Below are positions 10,637-17,960 of a stretch of DNA of 41,454 bases, piece after piece. The notes beneath the pieces are model-generated. The model saw only the letters and a program-made list of their open reading frames with translations, did no database searches and was not told where the DNA came from. The position numbers and the translations under genes are program-made. Every line of letters starts with the position of its first letter. Position 1 is the first letter of the stretch. The DNA is from Clostridia bacterium (GTDB lineage: Bacteria > Bacillota > Clostridia > Oscillospirales > Acutalibacteraceae): positions 1-41,454 of the forward strand of contig JAFXAK010000042.1 in assembly GCA_017517135.1 (NCBI GenBank), given 5' to 3'.

Positions 10637-11122
10637 TTAATTTGCAAAAAATGAATCTATTATACGGCGGTTATCGGCATCAGTTACCTCGCGCTGTATA
10701 ATCTTATTGGATATCTGCAATGCAACCTCGGCTATATCGCTTCTTGCATTTTCTATCATCTTCTGATGCTCCTCGGCTGCGGAAAGCTTTGCATCGTCCA
10801 CTATTTTTTTTGCCTGCTGATTTGCTTCAGACACAATTTTTTCGGCACTTTTTCTTGCCTCTGCTTTTGCTTCGTTTACGGTTCTTTCGAAAAGCACCTG
10901 TGCATTTCCGATAAGCTCACAGTATTCCTCTTTAGCATCGGCAGCTTCCTTTTCGCGAAGCTTTACTTCCTCAAACTGTGCTGCAATTTTTTCTTTTCTT
11001 GTATCGAGAAACTTTTTGACAGGCTTATACAAAAGCTTCTTTGTTACAAGAAACAGTATCACAATATTTATTATATTGATAATAAGATCGGCTAACATTT
11101 CCGCAGAAATCAATCCGTTCAT
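10637..11122 (-). CDS. atpF: F0 ATP synthase b subunit
   Basis: At 161 residues this is a normal-length b subunit: one N-terminal membrane helix (about residues 8-26, IINIINIVILFLVTKKLLY) and a long charged helix rich in Ala, Glu and Lys that dimerises as the peripheral stalk. The N-terminal KPVKKFLDTRKEKI after the membrane helix is typical. The stalk should reach the top of F1 and bind delta; here the only delta available is the short C-terminal form. It lies between atpE and atpH. Confidence 0.95.
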   Translation of the reverse strand: MNGLISAEMLADLIINIINIVILFLVTKKLLYKPVKKFLDTRKEKIAAQFEEVKLREKEAADAKEEYCELIGNAQVLFERTVNEAKAEARKSAEKIVSEANQQAKKIVDDAKLSAAEEHQKMIENARSDIAEVALQISNKIIQREVTDADNRRIIDSFFAN

Positions 11123-11158
11123 TCGTTCATCTCCTCTTTTTCTTGGGGTAAAGGTAAC

Positions 11159-11374
11159 TTACCCTGCGGTTGAAAGAATAAGTGCAACAACGAATGCGTA
11201 AATTGCGGTAGACTCTGCGAGTGCACAGCCTAAAAGCAGAATGGTCTGGATTTTGCTTGCAGCCTCGGGCTGACGGGCAACTGCATCAACTGCCTTTGAT
11301 GTTGCATAACACATACCGAAGCCTGCACCGAGTGCGGCACCGAGCATAATAATACCTGCTGCTAAGAAATTCAT
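11159..11374 (-). CDS. atpE: F0 ATP synthase c subunit (rotor ring)
   Basis: The 71-residue proteolipid has two membrane helices joined by the polar loop ARQPEA (residues 33-38). The ion-binding carboxylate is Glu54 within AESTAIY, so Glu54, Ser55, Thr56 and Tyr59 match the Na+-coordinating set known from Ilyobacter tartaricus (Glu65, Ser66, Thr67, Tyr70). The helix-1 ligand of that site, Gln32, aligns with Met21 here (GFGMCYATSKAV). The coupling ion is therefore uncertain from sequence: the Na+-type half site is present, but one side-chain ligand is lost. It lies between atpB and atpF with a GGAGG ribosome site. Confidence 0.95.
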   Translation of the reverse strand: MNFLAAGIIMLGAALGAGFGMCYATSKAVDAVARQPEAASKIQTILLLGCALAESTAIYAFVVALILSTAG

Positions 11375-11398
11375 AAAAATATCCTCCTGAAAATAAAA

Positions 11399-12307
11399 TT
11401 ATTCCATAGCTTCGTCAATAAACGTAAGCGAAAGTGTGATGAAAATATAAATCTGTATCAGCGGATGGAACAGATTGAAATAAAGACCGGCTATTGCGGG
11501 AAGTCCCGAAGCAAAGCCGCCTAAAACACCCTTGAGAAGCTCCATAACAAGCATACCGCCCATCATATTACCGAAAAGTCGGCACGCAAGGGATACGGGT
11601 ACGGCAATGTCACTTACAGCCTTCAGCGGTATCATAACCGGTCGCATTGCGGGTACTGCACCGCCCATACTTTTAAGTCTGCCTGCGAAACCGTGCTTTC
11701 TGATACCGTAAATATTAAGAAGTGCAAAGGTTATAAGTCCCATTGCAAATGTACATGTTAAGTCCGATGTGGGAGCACGAAGCCCCAGCATTTCCGTTGA
11801 GGCACAGCCTATCATAAACATTGCAAGAGAGAACATATAGGGTGAGAGTGACGCTCCCGCCTTTTTTCCTACTGCATTTGCAGTAAAATTCTCAACCGCC
11901 TCAACACAAAGCTCTAAAACATTCTGTATTCCCTTTGGGTTATCAGCATCGAATTTCGGCAGAACAAAAATCCTGAACAGCACAAGCAGAACTATAAGTA
12001 CAGCTGAAACTCCGAGAGCTATCAGAGTTGTACTCGCAATCGAGATACCGAAAACATCCACTCTTTCGCTGAACATATCAAAGTGAATGGCAAGGTGCAT
12101 TTCCTTTCCCGAAAACTCGGTTATAAGCACACCCACAAAAAACCACGCACTTATAAGCACACCCGAAAAGAAAAGAGTTTTTTTTCTTTTCTGCTTTTTG
12201 GAAGGCTCAACTTCGCCGATGCCTTTTTTTGCTGCAATATATCCGACTAAACAGGCACTGAAAACAACTGCGGATATACACAGCTCAATTATTGCAGTTT
12301 TACTCAA
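11399..12307 (-). CDS. atpB: F0 ATP synthase a subunit
   Basis: The 302-residue stator channel subunit has five to six membrane helices. The essential Arg facing the c-ring lies in PVSLACRLFGNMMGG, and the last helices (LFHPLIQIYIFITLSLTFI) are typical. It is longer at the N-terminus than many bacterial homologues, with an extra hydrophobic helix followed by a Lys-rich segment (KKQKRKK) before the conserved core. Its start overlaps the upstream small membrane gene by 4 bp. Confidence 0.95.
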   Translation of the reverse strand: MSKTAIIELCISAVVFSACLVGYIAAKKGIGEVEPSKKQKRKKTLFFSGVLISAWFFVGVLITEFSGKEMHLAIHFDMFSERVDVFGISIASTTLIALGVSAVLIVLLVLFRIFVLPKFDADNPKGIQNVLELCVEAVENFTANAVGKKAGASLSPYMFSLAMFMIGCASTEMLGLRAPTSDLTCTFAMGLITFALLNIYGIRKHGFAGRLKSMGGAVPAMRPVMIPLKAVSDIAVPVSLACRLFGNMMGGMLVMELLKGVLGGFASGLPAIAGLYFNLFHPLIQIYIFITLSLTFIDEAME

Positions 12308-12588
12308 TCCTCTTTATCCTCCTTTACATCTTTGTTCAGCAAGGTTTTTATAAAATAAAAAATGAGCGCGGGAAAATACCCTGCACCGTATCCGACAGCC
12401 GCATAAAGCATATATTCCTTAAAAAGAAAAATAAGAACAAGTGCAGCAGCAAGATACAGCATAGCTTTTACAAAAACACAAGCGGCAGTTTTTACATAAT
12501 CCTTGCCGATAAGTGTTTTTATACCGAAATACAACAGCACAAACTGTACAACACCGATAAGCAATGAGCCTGATAAAACAGCTATCAA
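12304..12588 (-). CDS. AtpI-like small membrane protein at the head of the atp operon
   Basis: The 94-residue protein has three to four hydrophobic segments and an acidic, Lys-rich tail (KDVKEDKED). Position as first gene of an atp operon, with a 4-bp overlap into atpB, together with size and topology matches the AtpI-type subunit, which in other bacteria helps c-ring assembly or Mg2+ supply. Sequence similarity to characterised AtpI is too weak to judge by eye, so the assignment rests on context. The ribosome site AAGGAGG precedes the ATG. Confidence 0.7.
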   Translation of the reverse strand: MIAVLSGSLLIGVVQFVLLYFGIKTLIGKDYVKTAACVFVKAMLYLAAALVLIFLFKEYMLYAAVGYGAGYFPALIFYFIKTLLNKDVKEDKED

Positions 12589-12618
12589 AAAACCGCCTCC
12601 TTTTTATTTATAAAGACA

Positions 12619-12647
12619 AATATATACCTATTTTCTTTAAAATACAA
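12619..12647 (-). promoter_or_regulatory. atpI: Probable sigma-A promoter of the atp operon
   Basis: On the minus strand, TTGTAT (12642-12647) and TATATT (12619-12624) are separated by 17 bp. The start codon of the first atp gene is about 30 bp downstream. This is the best promoter-like pair in the 150-bp gap between helD and the operon. Confidence 0.55.
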
Positions 12648-12714
12648 GACTTTTAGCAAGGATTTTATATTTTTTTTCGATATTGTTTATACAAAATTAA
12701 TTATTTCGGTTTAT

Positions 12715-12762
12715 CACAAGAAAAATATTCCGTATCCCCGTTCAGAGAGAATACAGAATATT
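12715..12762 (-). terminator. Terminator overlapping the end of helD
   Basis: On the minus strand, AATATTCTGTAT pairs with ATACGGAATATT (one mismatch) around a loop that contains the TGA stop, followed by TTTTTCTTG. The upstream stem arm is inside the last helD codons, so ribosomes finishing translation could affect whether it folds. Confidence 0.6.
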
Positions 12763-14826
12763 GAGTTCATGCAGTGCTCTTGTTGTGAACAAATACATAA
12801 GTCTGTCATTATCCGCGTATTTTTGGGCTTCGGGGATTATAACACAGTCAAATTCAAGTCCCTTTGACAAAAATGCGGGCATACATAAAACTCTGCCGTG
12901 CATTGACTTTGTTTCGTCCGTTATCGCAACGCTTTCGGGGACATACTTCTGAAGCTTTTTGCACAATGACACAGCCTCGTCAGCCGTTTTCACAAGCACG
13001 CATATGCTGTTGTAGTCATCAGGTACAGAGAAAATTATATCTGCCGTCTGCTTTATATAATTTTTCGTATTAATAAGCTGCACTTGCTTGCCGTCTCGTT
13101 CAAAGGTTTCGTAGGAAGAAACAGCCTCGGGCAGAAATCTTTTTGCAAATTCACTTATCTGCTTTGTTGAACGGTAGCTTTTGTTGAGCTTTATTTTATG
13201 ACAGGCATAAATATCGCAAATGCTCTCCTCATCACTTGTGTTTATATGCTGAGAAATACCCTGATTTATGTCTCCTAAAACGGTAAAGACGGCTTTCGGG
13301 TACATTCTTTTCAGAATTTTATGCTGTAACACACACATATCCTGTGCTTCGTCAATAAGAATGTGAGTGGGAGTTTTCTTGAGCTTACAGCCGCCCGTCA
13401 GCACCTGTAAATACAAAAGCATCAGAGCCTCCTCAAAGAAAACAGTCTTCAGGTGAACCCGTCTGACAACAGCCTTTGTCTGCTCATTTTCACCGTAAAA
13501 CTCATACAGTGCATTTTTTATCAGCACAACGGGATTTTTCTCAACAGAATTCAGCACCATCTGTATTGTTTTATTAAGGAAATTTTCCTTGAGATTTTTA
13601 TATCTCTGTGTATACGAATCCCCCGTCTCGGTTGTGTGAAGAACTGTGCTTAAAAGCTCTTTTCTGTTTACGAGCATATAGCTGTCTATGCTTTCCTTCA
13701 CCCAGTCAGCTATTGTTTCAAGTCGGCTTTTAATACTCACATAATCCGGTAAAGCAGAAAATCTTCGGGAAATTTCCCCGGCAGAAAGCACCGTTTTTCC
13801 GAAAAAGGCAACATCCCTGAAATGCGGCTCGGCATTACATATTTTTTCTTCAATAAAGCTTATAAAATCGGGTGAATACAAAAGAGAGATATTCTCTTTT
13901 CTTTTTTCGTTACCGCACAAAACAGCCTCACATTGCTTCATAGCACTTTCAACCGTAAAATCGGGCAGATACAAAGACATCAGCTCATAAAATGCACAGG
14001 TATCAAGCTGTGCTTCACCCAATTCGGGCAGAACAGAGGAAATATAGGAGCTGAACACCTCGTTGGCTGTAAACATAAGAATAGACGGTGTGTAGCCGGA
14101 TGAACGCATATCATACATAAGCCACGCGGCTCTGTGCATACCTATTGAGGTTTTTCCGCAGCCCGCAGGCCCGAAAACCGCAAGAGAGGTGTTTGTGTCA
14201 AAACGGATGGCAGTATTCTGCTCTCTTTGTATCGTGCATACAATAGGCTTCATTTTTTCACTTGAAGCACCCGAGAGAACATCTCTGAGAATCATATCGT
14301 TTATATGAAGCTGGGTGTCCCAGAAGCTTTTGATTTCACCGTCGGCGAATGTATACTGACGAAGAAGCTTGATTTCTCCCGTAATTTCTCCCAAAGGTGC
14401 CTTATACGATGCTCTTCCCGTCTCTCCCTGATAAAACAGCGAGCTTACGGGAGAACGCCAGTCATACACAAGAATTTCCCTTGTGTCATCGTCGGTCAAT
14501 GTACACATACCGATATAAAATTGCTGTGTCTGCTTTTCCCCGTCATACAAAAAATCAACTCTGCCGAAGAAGGGAGCTGAACGCATTTCCTCAAGCCGTT
14601 CAACAAAGCTTTTCATCTGCTGTGCTTTTTCAAGCCTTGCTTCATTATCACGAACAAGCTGGACTGCCTCACCGTACACTGAGCCGAAGGGGTTTTCGCG
14701 CATAAACTCATAACCCTTTTCACGGATAAGCCTTCTGCTCTCAAGTGCCTCGGCAGAAAGTGTCTTTATTTCTTTATCAATAAACGATTGGATTTTCAAG
14801 AGATTGTTCTGCTCAAAGCTGTCCAT
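12742..14826 (-). CDS. helD: HelD-like superfamily 1 helicase/ATPase
   Basis: GGAGG at 14833-14837 sits 6 bp before ATG 14826 and 3 bp before ATG 14829. The frame is open to 14841, but that longer start would contain the ribosome site. The roughly 694-residue protein has an N-terminal coiled region, then the HelD-type sequence FFGRVDF...YDWRSPVSSLFYQ. The Walker A motif GPAGCGKTS lies near residue 220, Walker B ILIDEAQDM near 490, and the helicase motif LNKSYRSTKQISEF follows. HelD binds RNA polymerase in Bacillus and Mycobacterium and helps release stalled or post-termination polymerase. UvrD/PcrA-type DNA repair is the alternative, but the N-terminal region favours HelD. A terminator overlaps the stop codon. 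Confidence 0.85.
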   Translation of the reverse strand: MDSFEQNNLLKIQSFIDKEIKTLSAEALESRRLIREKGYEFMRENPFGSVYGEAVQLVRDNEARLEKAQQMKSFVERLEEMRSAPFFGRVDFLYDGEKQTQQFYIGMCTLTDDDTREILVYDWRSPVSSLFYQGETGRASYKAPLGEITGEIKLLRQYTFADGEIKSFWDTQLHINDMILRDVLSGASSEKMKPIVCTIQREQNTAIRFDTNTSLAVFGPAGCGKTSIGMHRAAWLMYDMRSSGYTPSILMFTANEVFSSYISSVLPELGEAQLDTCAFYELMSLYLPDFTVESAMKQCEAVLCGNEKRKENISLLYSPDFISFIEEKICNAEPHFRDVAFFGKTVLSAGEISRRFSALPDYVSIKSRLETIADWVKESIDSYMLVNRKELLSTVLHTTETGDSYTQRYKNLKENFLNKTIQMVLNSVEKNPVVLIKNALYEFYGENEQTKAVVRRVHLKTVFFEEALMLLYLQVLTGGCKLKKTPTHILIDEAQDMCVLQHKILKRMYPKAVFTVLGDINQGISQHINTSDEESICDIYACHKIKLNKSYRSTKQISEFAKRFLPEAVSSYETFERDGKQVQLINTKNYIKQTADIIFSVPDDYNSICVLVKTADEAVSLCKKLQKYVPESVAITDETKSMHGRVLCMPAFLSKGLEFDCVIIPEAQKYADNDRLMYLFTTRALHELNILYSL

Positions 14827-14942
14827 CATGTTCCTCCGCAAAAAATTTGTTACTTTTATTATATCTTTATTATCCGGTTATTCAAGACTTGTTTTTTTTA
14901 TAAATATATGCTATACTTGTTACAGAGATTAAAAGTGAAATG

Positions 14943-14977
14943 CAAAAAAAATTCCTGTGCCAGAAAACTGACACAGG
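14943..14977 (-). terminator. Terminator of the microprotein operon
   Basis: On the minus strand, CCTGTGTCAG pairs with CTGGCACAGG around TTTT. The one non-Watson-Crick position is a G-U pair in the minus-strand RNA but an A-C mismatch on the other strand. A run of eight U residues follows. It starts about 13 bp after the stop codon of the second microprotein gene. Confidence 0.9.
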
Positions 14978-14989
14978 TTTTTTCTTTAC

Positions 14990-15145
14990 TTATTCAACTA
15001 CTTCGGGAGCTACTGTTGTTTCTTCTTCGCTCATACCAAGCATATTTTCAAAATAAGCGATTACATCCTCTACGGGGATGCCCATTTTCTCAAGGAAAAC
15101 TAAAGCCTTGATAAGAGTAACAATAATTTCAATTAAGCCTATCAT
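14990..15145 (-). CDS. Paralogous 51-residue microprotein B
   Basis: This small gene encodes 51 residues: a hydrophobic/amphipathic helix MIGLIEIIVTLIKALVFLEK, the turn MGIPVED, a second short helix VIAYFENMLG, and an acidic tail SEEETTVAPEVVE. It is 36/51 identical to the gene immediately upstream (15169-15324), and most differences are conservative (I/V, L/I). AAAGGAG lies 8 bp before the ATG, exactly as in its partner. Shared tail sequence, ribosome sites and arrangement show selection for the protein, so this is a real gene. There is no cleavable signal peptide. Function is unknown; a membrane-active or membrane-associated peptide is the simplest reading. Confidence 0.85.
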   Translation of the reverse strand: MIGLIEIIVTLIKALVFLEKMGIPVEDVIAYFENMLGMSEEETTVAPEVVE

Positions 15146-15168
15146 TTTTTTGTCTCCTTTTGATTTTA

Positions 15169-15324
15169 TTATTCAACTGCTTCGGGAGCTGATGTGGTTT
15201 CTTCTTCTGATGTGCCGAGCATTGCTTCGAGCTGAGCAATAAGATCCTCTACGGGGATACCGATCTTCTCAAGGAAAATAAGAGCCTTGATAATGCCGAC
15301 GAGAACTTTGATTAAACCTACCAT
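15169..15324 (-). CDS. Paralogous 51-residue microprotein A
   Basis: This is the first gene of a two-gene microprotein operon. The 51-residue product has an N-terminal amphipathic stretch MVGLIKVLVGIIKALIFLEK, then IGIPVEDLIAQLEAMLG and an acidic tail SEEETTSAPEAVE. The gap to its paralogue is 23 bp. A consensus promoter lies about 40 bp upstream and AAAGGAG lies 8 bp before the ATG, signals expected of high expression. I do not recognise the family. Tandem short peptides with amphipathic helices resemble phenol-soluble modulins or leaderless bacteriocins in size and arrangement, but there is no sequence match I can claim, and no transporter or immunity gene is adjacent. Confidence 0.87.
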   Translation of the reverse strand: MVGLIKVLVGIIKALIFLEKIGIPVEDLIAQLEAMLGTSEEETTSAPEAVE

Positions 15325-15363
15325 TGTTATTTCTCCTTTATATTTTTATTTTTTTACGCTTTT

Positions 15364-15392
15364 ATTATATAGAAAAATATGGGAATTGTCAA
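15364..15392 (-). promoter_or_regulatory. Consensus sigma-A promoter of the microprotein operon
   Basis: On the minus strand, perfect TTGACA (15387-15392) and perfect TATAAT (15364-15369) are separated by 17 bp. This is the closest match to consensus found in the window and predicts strong, possibly constitutive transcription of the two microprotein genes. Confidence 0.9.
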
Positions 15393-15404
15393 TAACGTTT
15401 TTTG

Positions 15405-15433
15405 TTGATTAGCTCAAATTTGTATGTTATAAT
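15405..15433 (+). promoter_or_regulatory. Sigma-A promoter of the GH35 gene
   Basis: TTGATT (15405-15410) and TATAAT (15428-15433) are separated by 17 bp, with AAGGAG at 15451-15456 and ATG at 15466. Its -35 box is only 12 bp from the -35 box of the divergent microprotein promoter, so the two are back to back. Confidence 0.85.
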
Positions 15434-15465
15434 AGTTTTGCAGACTTAAAAAGGAGAAATTCTAT

Positions 15466-17202
15466 ATGACTTTTGAAATTAAGGGAAATCAGTTTTTAAA
15501 AGACGGTGAAAATATAAAAATTATTTCGGGTGCGGTGCACTACTTCAGAAATCTCCCCGGCACATGGAGAGACATATTCAAAAAAATGCGTGCAATGGGA
15601 CTTAACTGTGTTGAAACCTACTGCGCGTGGAATATGCACGAAAAGCACCCGGGTGAATTTGATTTCAGCGGCATACTGAACATTGCCGAGTTTATAAAAA
15701 TTGCAGGCGAGGAGGGACTTCTTGCAATAGTCCGTCCCGGCCCTTATATCTGTGCGGAATGGGAATTCGGCGGACTTCCCTGGTGGCTTCAGACAGATGA
15801 AGACATTGAAATCCGCTGCTCGAACAAGGCATATATAAAGTATTTTGACAGATATCTCGACAATCTTCTCTCTCAGATAAAGCCTCTGCTTTGCACAAAC
15901 GGCGGCAACATCATTATGCTTCAGTGCGAAAACGAATACGGCTACTACGGGGATGACAAGGAATACCTTAAGTACCTCAGAGAGGGATATATAAAAAGAG
16001 GAATGGATGTTCCGCTGTTCACCTCGGACGGCACCGAGGAAAACCATATCCTTGACGGTGCAATAGACGGCTGCCTGTCAACGCTCAATTTCGGCAGCAG
16101 AGTAAAAGAAAACTTTGAAGCACACGACAGATTATATCCCGATTCACCTAAAATGTGTATGGAAATGTGGAACGGATGGTTTGATGCGTGGGGAGACGAA
16201 AAGCACCACACAACAAGTGCCGAGGACTACGCAAAGGTAGTTGACGATATGCTCACAAAGGGCAGTCTTAATATGTATATGTTCATAGGCGGCACAAACT
16301 TCGGCTTTATGAGCGGTGCTAATCACTACGAAAAATTCCTGCCCGATGTAACAAGCTATGATTACGATGCAATGCTCACAGAATGCGGTGATATCACTCC
16401 TAAATATATGGCAGTAAGAGAGGTGATTCAGCGTCACACGGGTGAAGCACTTCCCGAAATTCCCACAAACAGAAGAAAAACCTCTTATCCCGATGTAACT
16501 CTCACACAGAAAGCCTCATTTTTTGAAAATCTCCCTGTACTCTCCTCCCCTGTTCACGCGGATGTGCCGAAGGCTATGGAATACTACGGCGAGGGCTACG
16601 GCTATACGGTATACACCACAACACTCAACCGTGATTATAACGATGTAAAGCTTTCATTTGAAAGCCTCGGAGACAGGGCACAGATATACATAAACAAGGC
16701 TTTTCAGGGTATTGTTTACATAAACGACAGCCTTGAAATTAACATATCCGCAAAAAAAGGCGATATTCTCACGGTCATATGCGAAAATATGGGCAGAGCC
16801 AACTTCGGTCCTAAGATGATGCGTAAAAAAGGCATTGCCGGCAGAGTGCTTCTTGATGATAAGATTCATTTTAACTGGAATGTATATCCGATGCCGATGA
16901 GCAACCTCGAAAAGCTTGTGTATACCGAAAAGGATATTGAAGAAAACAGCATTTTCCTCAGAGGCACATTCACTCCTGACGACATTGCAGACACATTTAT
17001 TAAGCTCGATAACTTCACAAAGGGCTTTGTTGTGATAAACGGCTTCAATATAGGCAGATACTGGGAGATAGGCCCTCAGCAGACACTCTATGTCCCTGCA
17101 GATTTGCTTAAAAAGGGCGAAAATGAAATTATAATCTTTGAATCCGACAAATTAAAGGGTGAACCCGTAGTTAAGTTTACAGATACACCTATACTTGGTT
17201 AA
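15466..17202 (+). CDS. Glycoside hydrolase family 35 beta-galactosidase
   Basis: The 578-residue enzyme should release terminal beta-galactose by a retaining mechanism. The GH35 start is clear (IISGAVHYFRNLPGTW, RAMGLNCVETYCAWNMHE, RPGPYICAEWEFGGLP). The acid/base is Glu157 in QCENEYG and the nucleophile is Glu233 in CMEMWNGWF. The TIM barrel (about 1-330) is followed by beta-sandwich domains (NGFNIGRYWEIGPQQTLYVP near the end) as in short bacterial GH35 enzymes. There is no signal peptide, so it acts in the cytoplasm on imported oligosaccharides. It is transcribed alone from its own promoter, and no sugar importer is adjacent. Confidence 0.93.
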   Translation: MTFEIKGNQFLKDGENIKIISGAVHYFRNLPGTWRDIFKKMRAMGLNCVETYCAWNMHEKHPGEFDFSGILNIAEFIKIAGEEGLLAIVRPGPYICAEWEFGGLPWWLQTDEDIEIRCSNKAYIKYFDRYLDNLLSQIKPLLCTNGGNIIMLQCENEYGYYGDDKEYLKYLREGYIKRGMDVPLFTSDGTEENHILDGAIDGCLSTLNFGSRVKENFEAHDRLYPDSPKMCMEMWNGWFDAWGDEKHHTTSAEDYAKVVDDMLTKGSLNMYMFIGGTNFGFMSGANHYEKFLPDVTSYDYDAMLTECGDITPKYMAVREVIQRHTGEALPEIPTNRRKTSYPDVTLTQKASFFENLPVLSSPVHADVPKAMEYYGEGYGYTVYTTTLNRDYNDVKLSFESLGDRAQIYINKAFQGIVYINDSLEINISAKKGDILTVICENMGRANFGPKMMRKKGIAGRVLLDDKIHFNWNVYPMPMSNLEKLVYTEKDIEENSIFLRGTFTPDDIADTFIKLDNFTKGFVVINGFNIGRYWEIGPQQTLYVPADLLKKGENEIIIFESDKLKGEPVVKFTDTPILG

Positions 17203-17245
17203 ACACACAAAAAAACAACAACGCTGTAAGTTCGGCTTACAAATG

Positions 17246-17388
17246 GTAGGGAACGATGCCCACATCGTTCCGTTATGAGGGAAAAGTTACTTTTGTTTGT
17301 AGACATTTTTCATCAGATTCAGATTAAAATACTTGTAAAAAAGTTAGAATTTGCTTTAGAGCGGAACGATGTGGGCATCGTTCCCTAC
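17246..17388. repeat. Nested-palindrome repeat (MITE/REP-like)
   Basis: A 27-bp sequence at 17246-17272 is repeated perfectly in inverted orientation at 17362-17388. Each arm is itself a hairpin (GGAACGATG, then CATCGTTCC), so either strand can form two small hairpins or one large one. The AT-rich interior of 89 bp shows no coding potential. It lies in the convergent gap between the GH35 gene and the kinase-like gene, just before their shared terminator. Confidence 0.8.
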
Positions 17389-17414
17389 AAATATTAACCT
17401 TTGCTTTCATCTGA

Positions 17415-17460
17415 AAAAGACCGTGATATGTACTTCGCTGTACACATCACGGTCTTTTTT
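17415..17460. terminator. Bidirectional terminator between GH35 and the kinase-like gene
   Basis: GACCGTGAT (17419-17427) pairs with ATCACGGTC (17446-17454), with further pairing of ATGTAC/GTACA inside. T residues follow on the plus strand and U residues (from AAAAA at 17414-17418) on the minus strand. It can end both convergent genes. Confidence 0.9.
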
Positions 17461-17960
17461 TAATTGTTTATGCTTTCAATAATTCTGTCAACACATTCCT
17501 CTGCGGTAAGATTGCTGCAGTCGATTGTTATATCGGCATATTTTTCATACAATGGCAGTCTTTCGGTGTATAAATCGTCAAGGGTTGCACCGTTTTTTAT
17601 AACAACTCCCCTTGTGTGAATATCGTTTATGCGTCTTTTGATTTCTTCAATCGGCAGGGTGAGAAAAACTGTTTTTGCGTTTTCCCTGAGCTTCTTCATC
17701 GCTTCCTCACCGTAAACCGCGCTGCCGCCCGTTGCGATAACCGAATTTATGAAGTCCTCTGCTTTTATAACATCGTTTTCAAGCTGTATAAAGGCATCTG
17801 AGCCTCTTTCGGTGATGATATCGCATAAGCTCATACGGTATTTTTTCTGTATTATTAAGTCTGTGTCAACAAAATCACGGAGAAGAGATTTTGCAAGAAG
17901 CACGCCTACGGTGCTTTTACCCGCCGCAGGCATACCTATAAGGACAATATTGCTTACCAT
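17460..17960 (-). CDS. Shikimate-kinase-like small P-loop kinase
   Basis: The 166-residue protein has the shikimate kinase fold: P-loop GMPAAGKST (residues 9-17), DTD at 32-34 for Mg2+ and substrate, the ATGGSAVY substrate strand (about 76-83), and an Arg in the lid region ERLPLYEKYA. In known shikimate kinases the substrate carboxylate is held by Arg58 within a FRxxE motif; here that motif reads FIQLE, with Ile at position 58. The true substrate may therefore be different, or affinity low. It overlaps the DUF2804 gene by 7 bp and is read after it, so the two are co-translated; no other aromatic pathway gene is nearby. Confidence 0.75.
   Translation of the reverse strand: MVSNIVLIGMPAAGKSTVGVLLAKSLLRDFVDTDLIIQKKYRMSLCDIITERGSDAFIQLENDVIKAEDFINSVIATGGSAVYGEEAMKKLRENAKTVFLTLPIEEIKRRINDIHTRGVVIKNGATLDDLYTERLPLYEKYADITIDCSNLTAEECVDRIIESINN

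Noticed and set aside
14990-15324. Two-peptide bacteriocin with immunity and export genes
   Set aside because: The peptides fit only loosely; no double-glycine leader, ABC exporter, or immunity gene lies nearby, so I do not assign this function.
15496-16047. Minus-strand reading frame of 183 codons
   Set aside because: It is antisense to the GH35 gene, whose catalytic motifs are clear.
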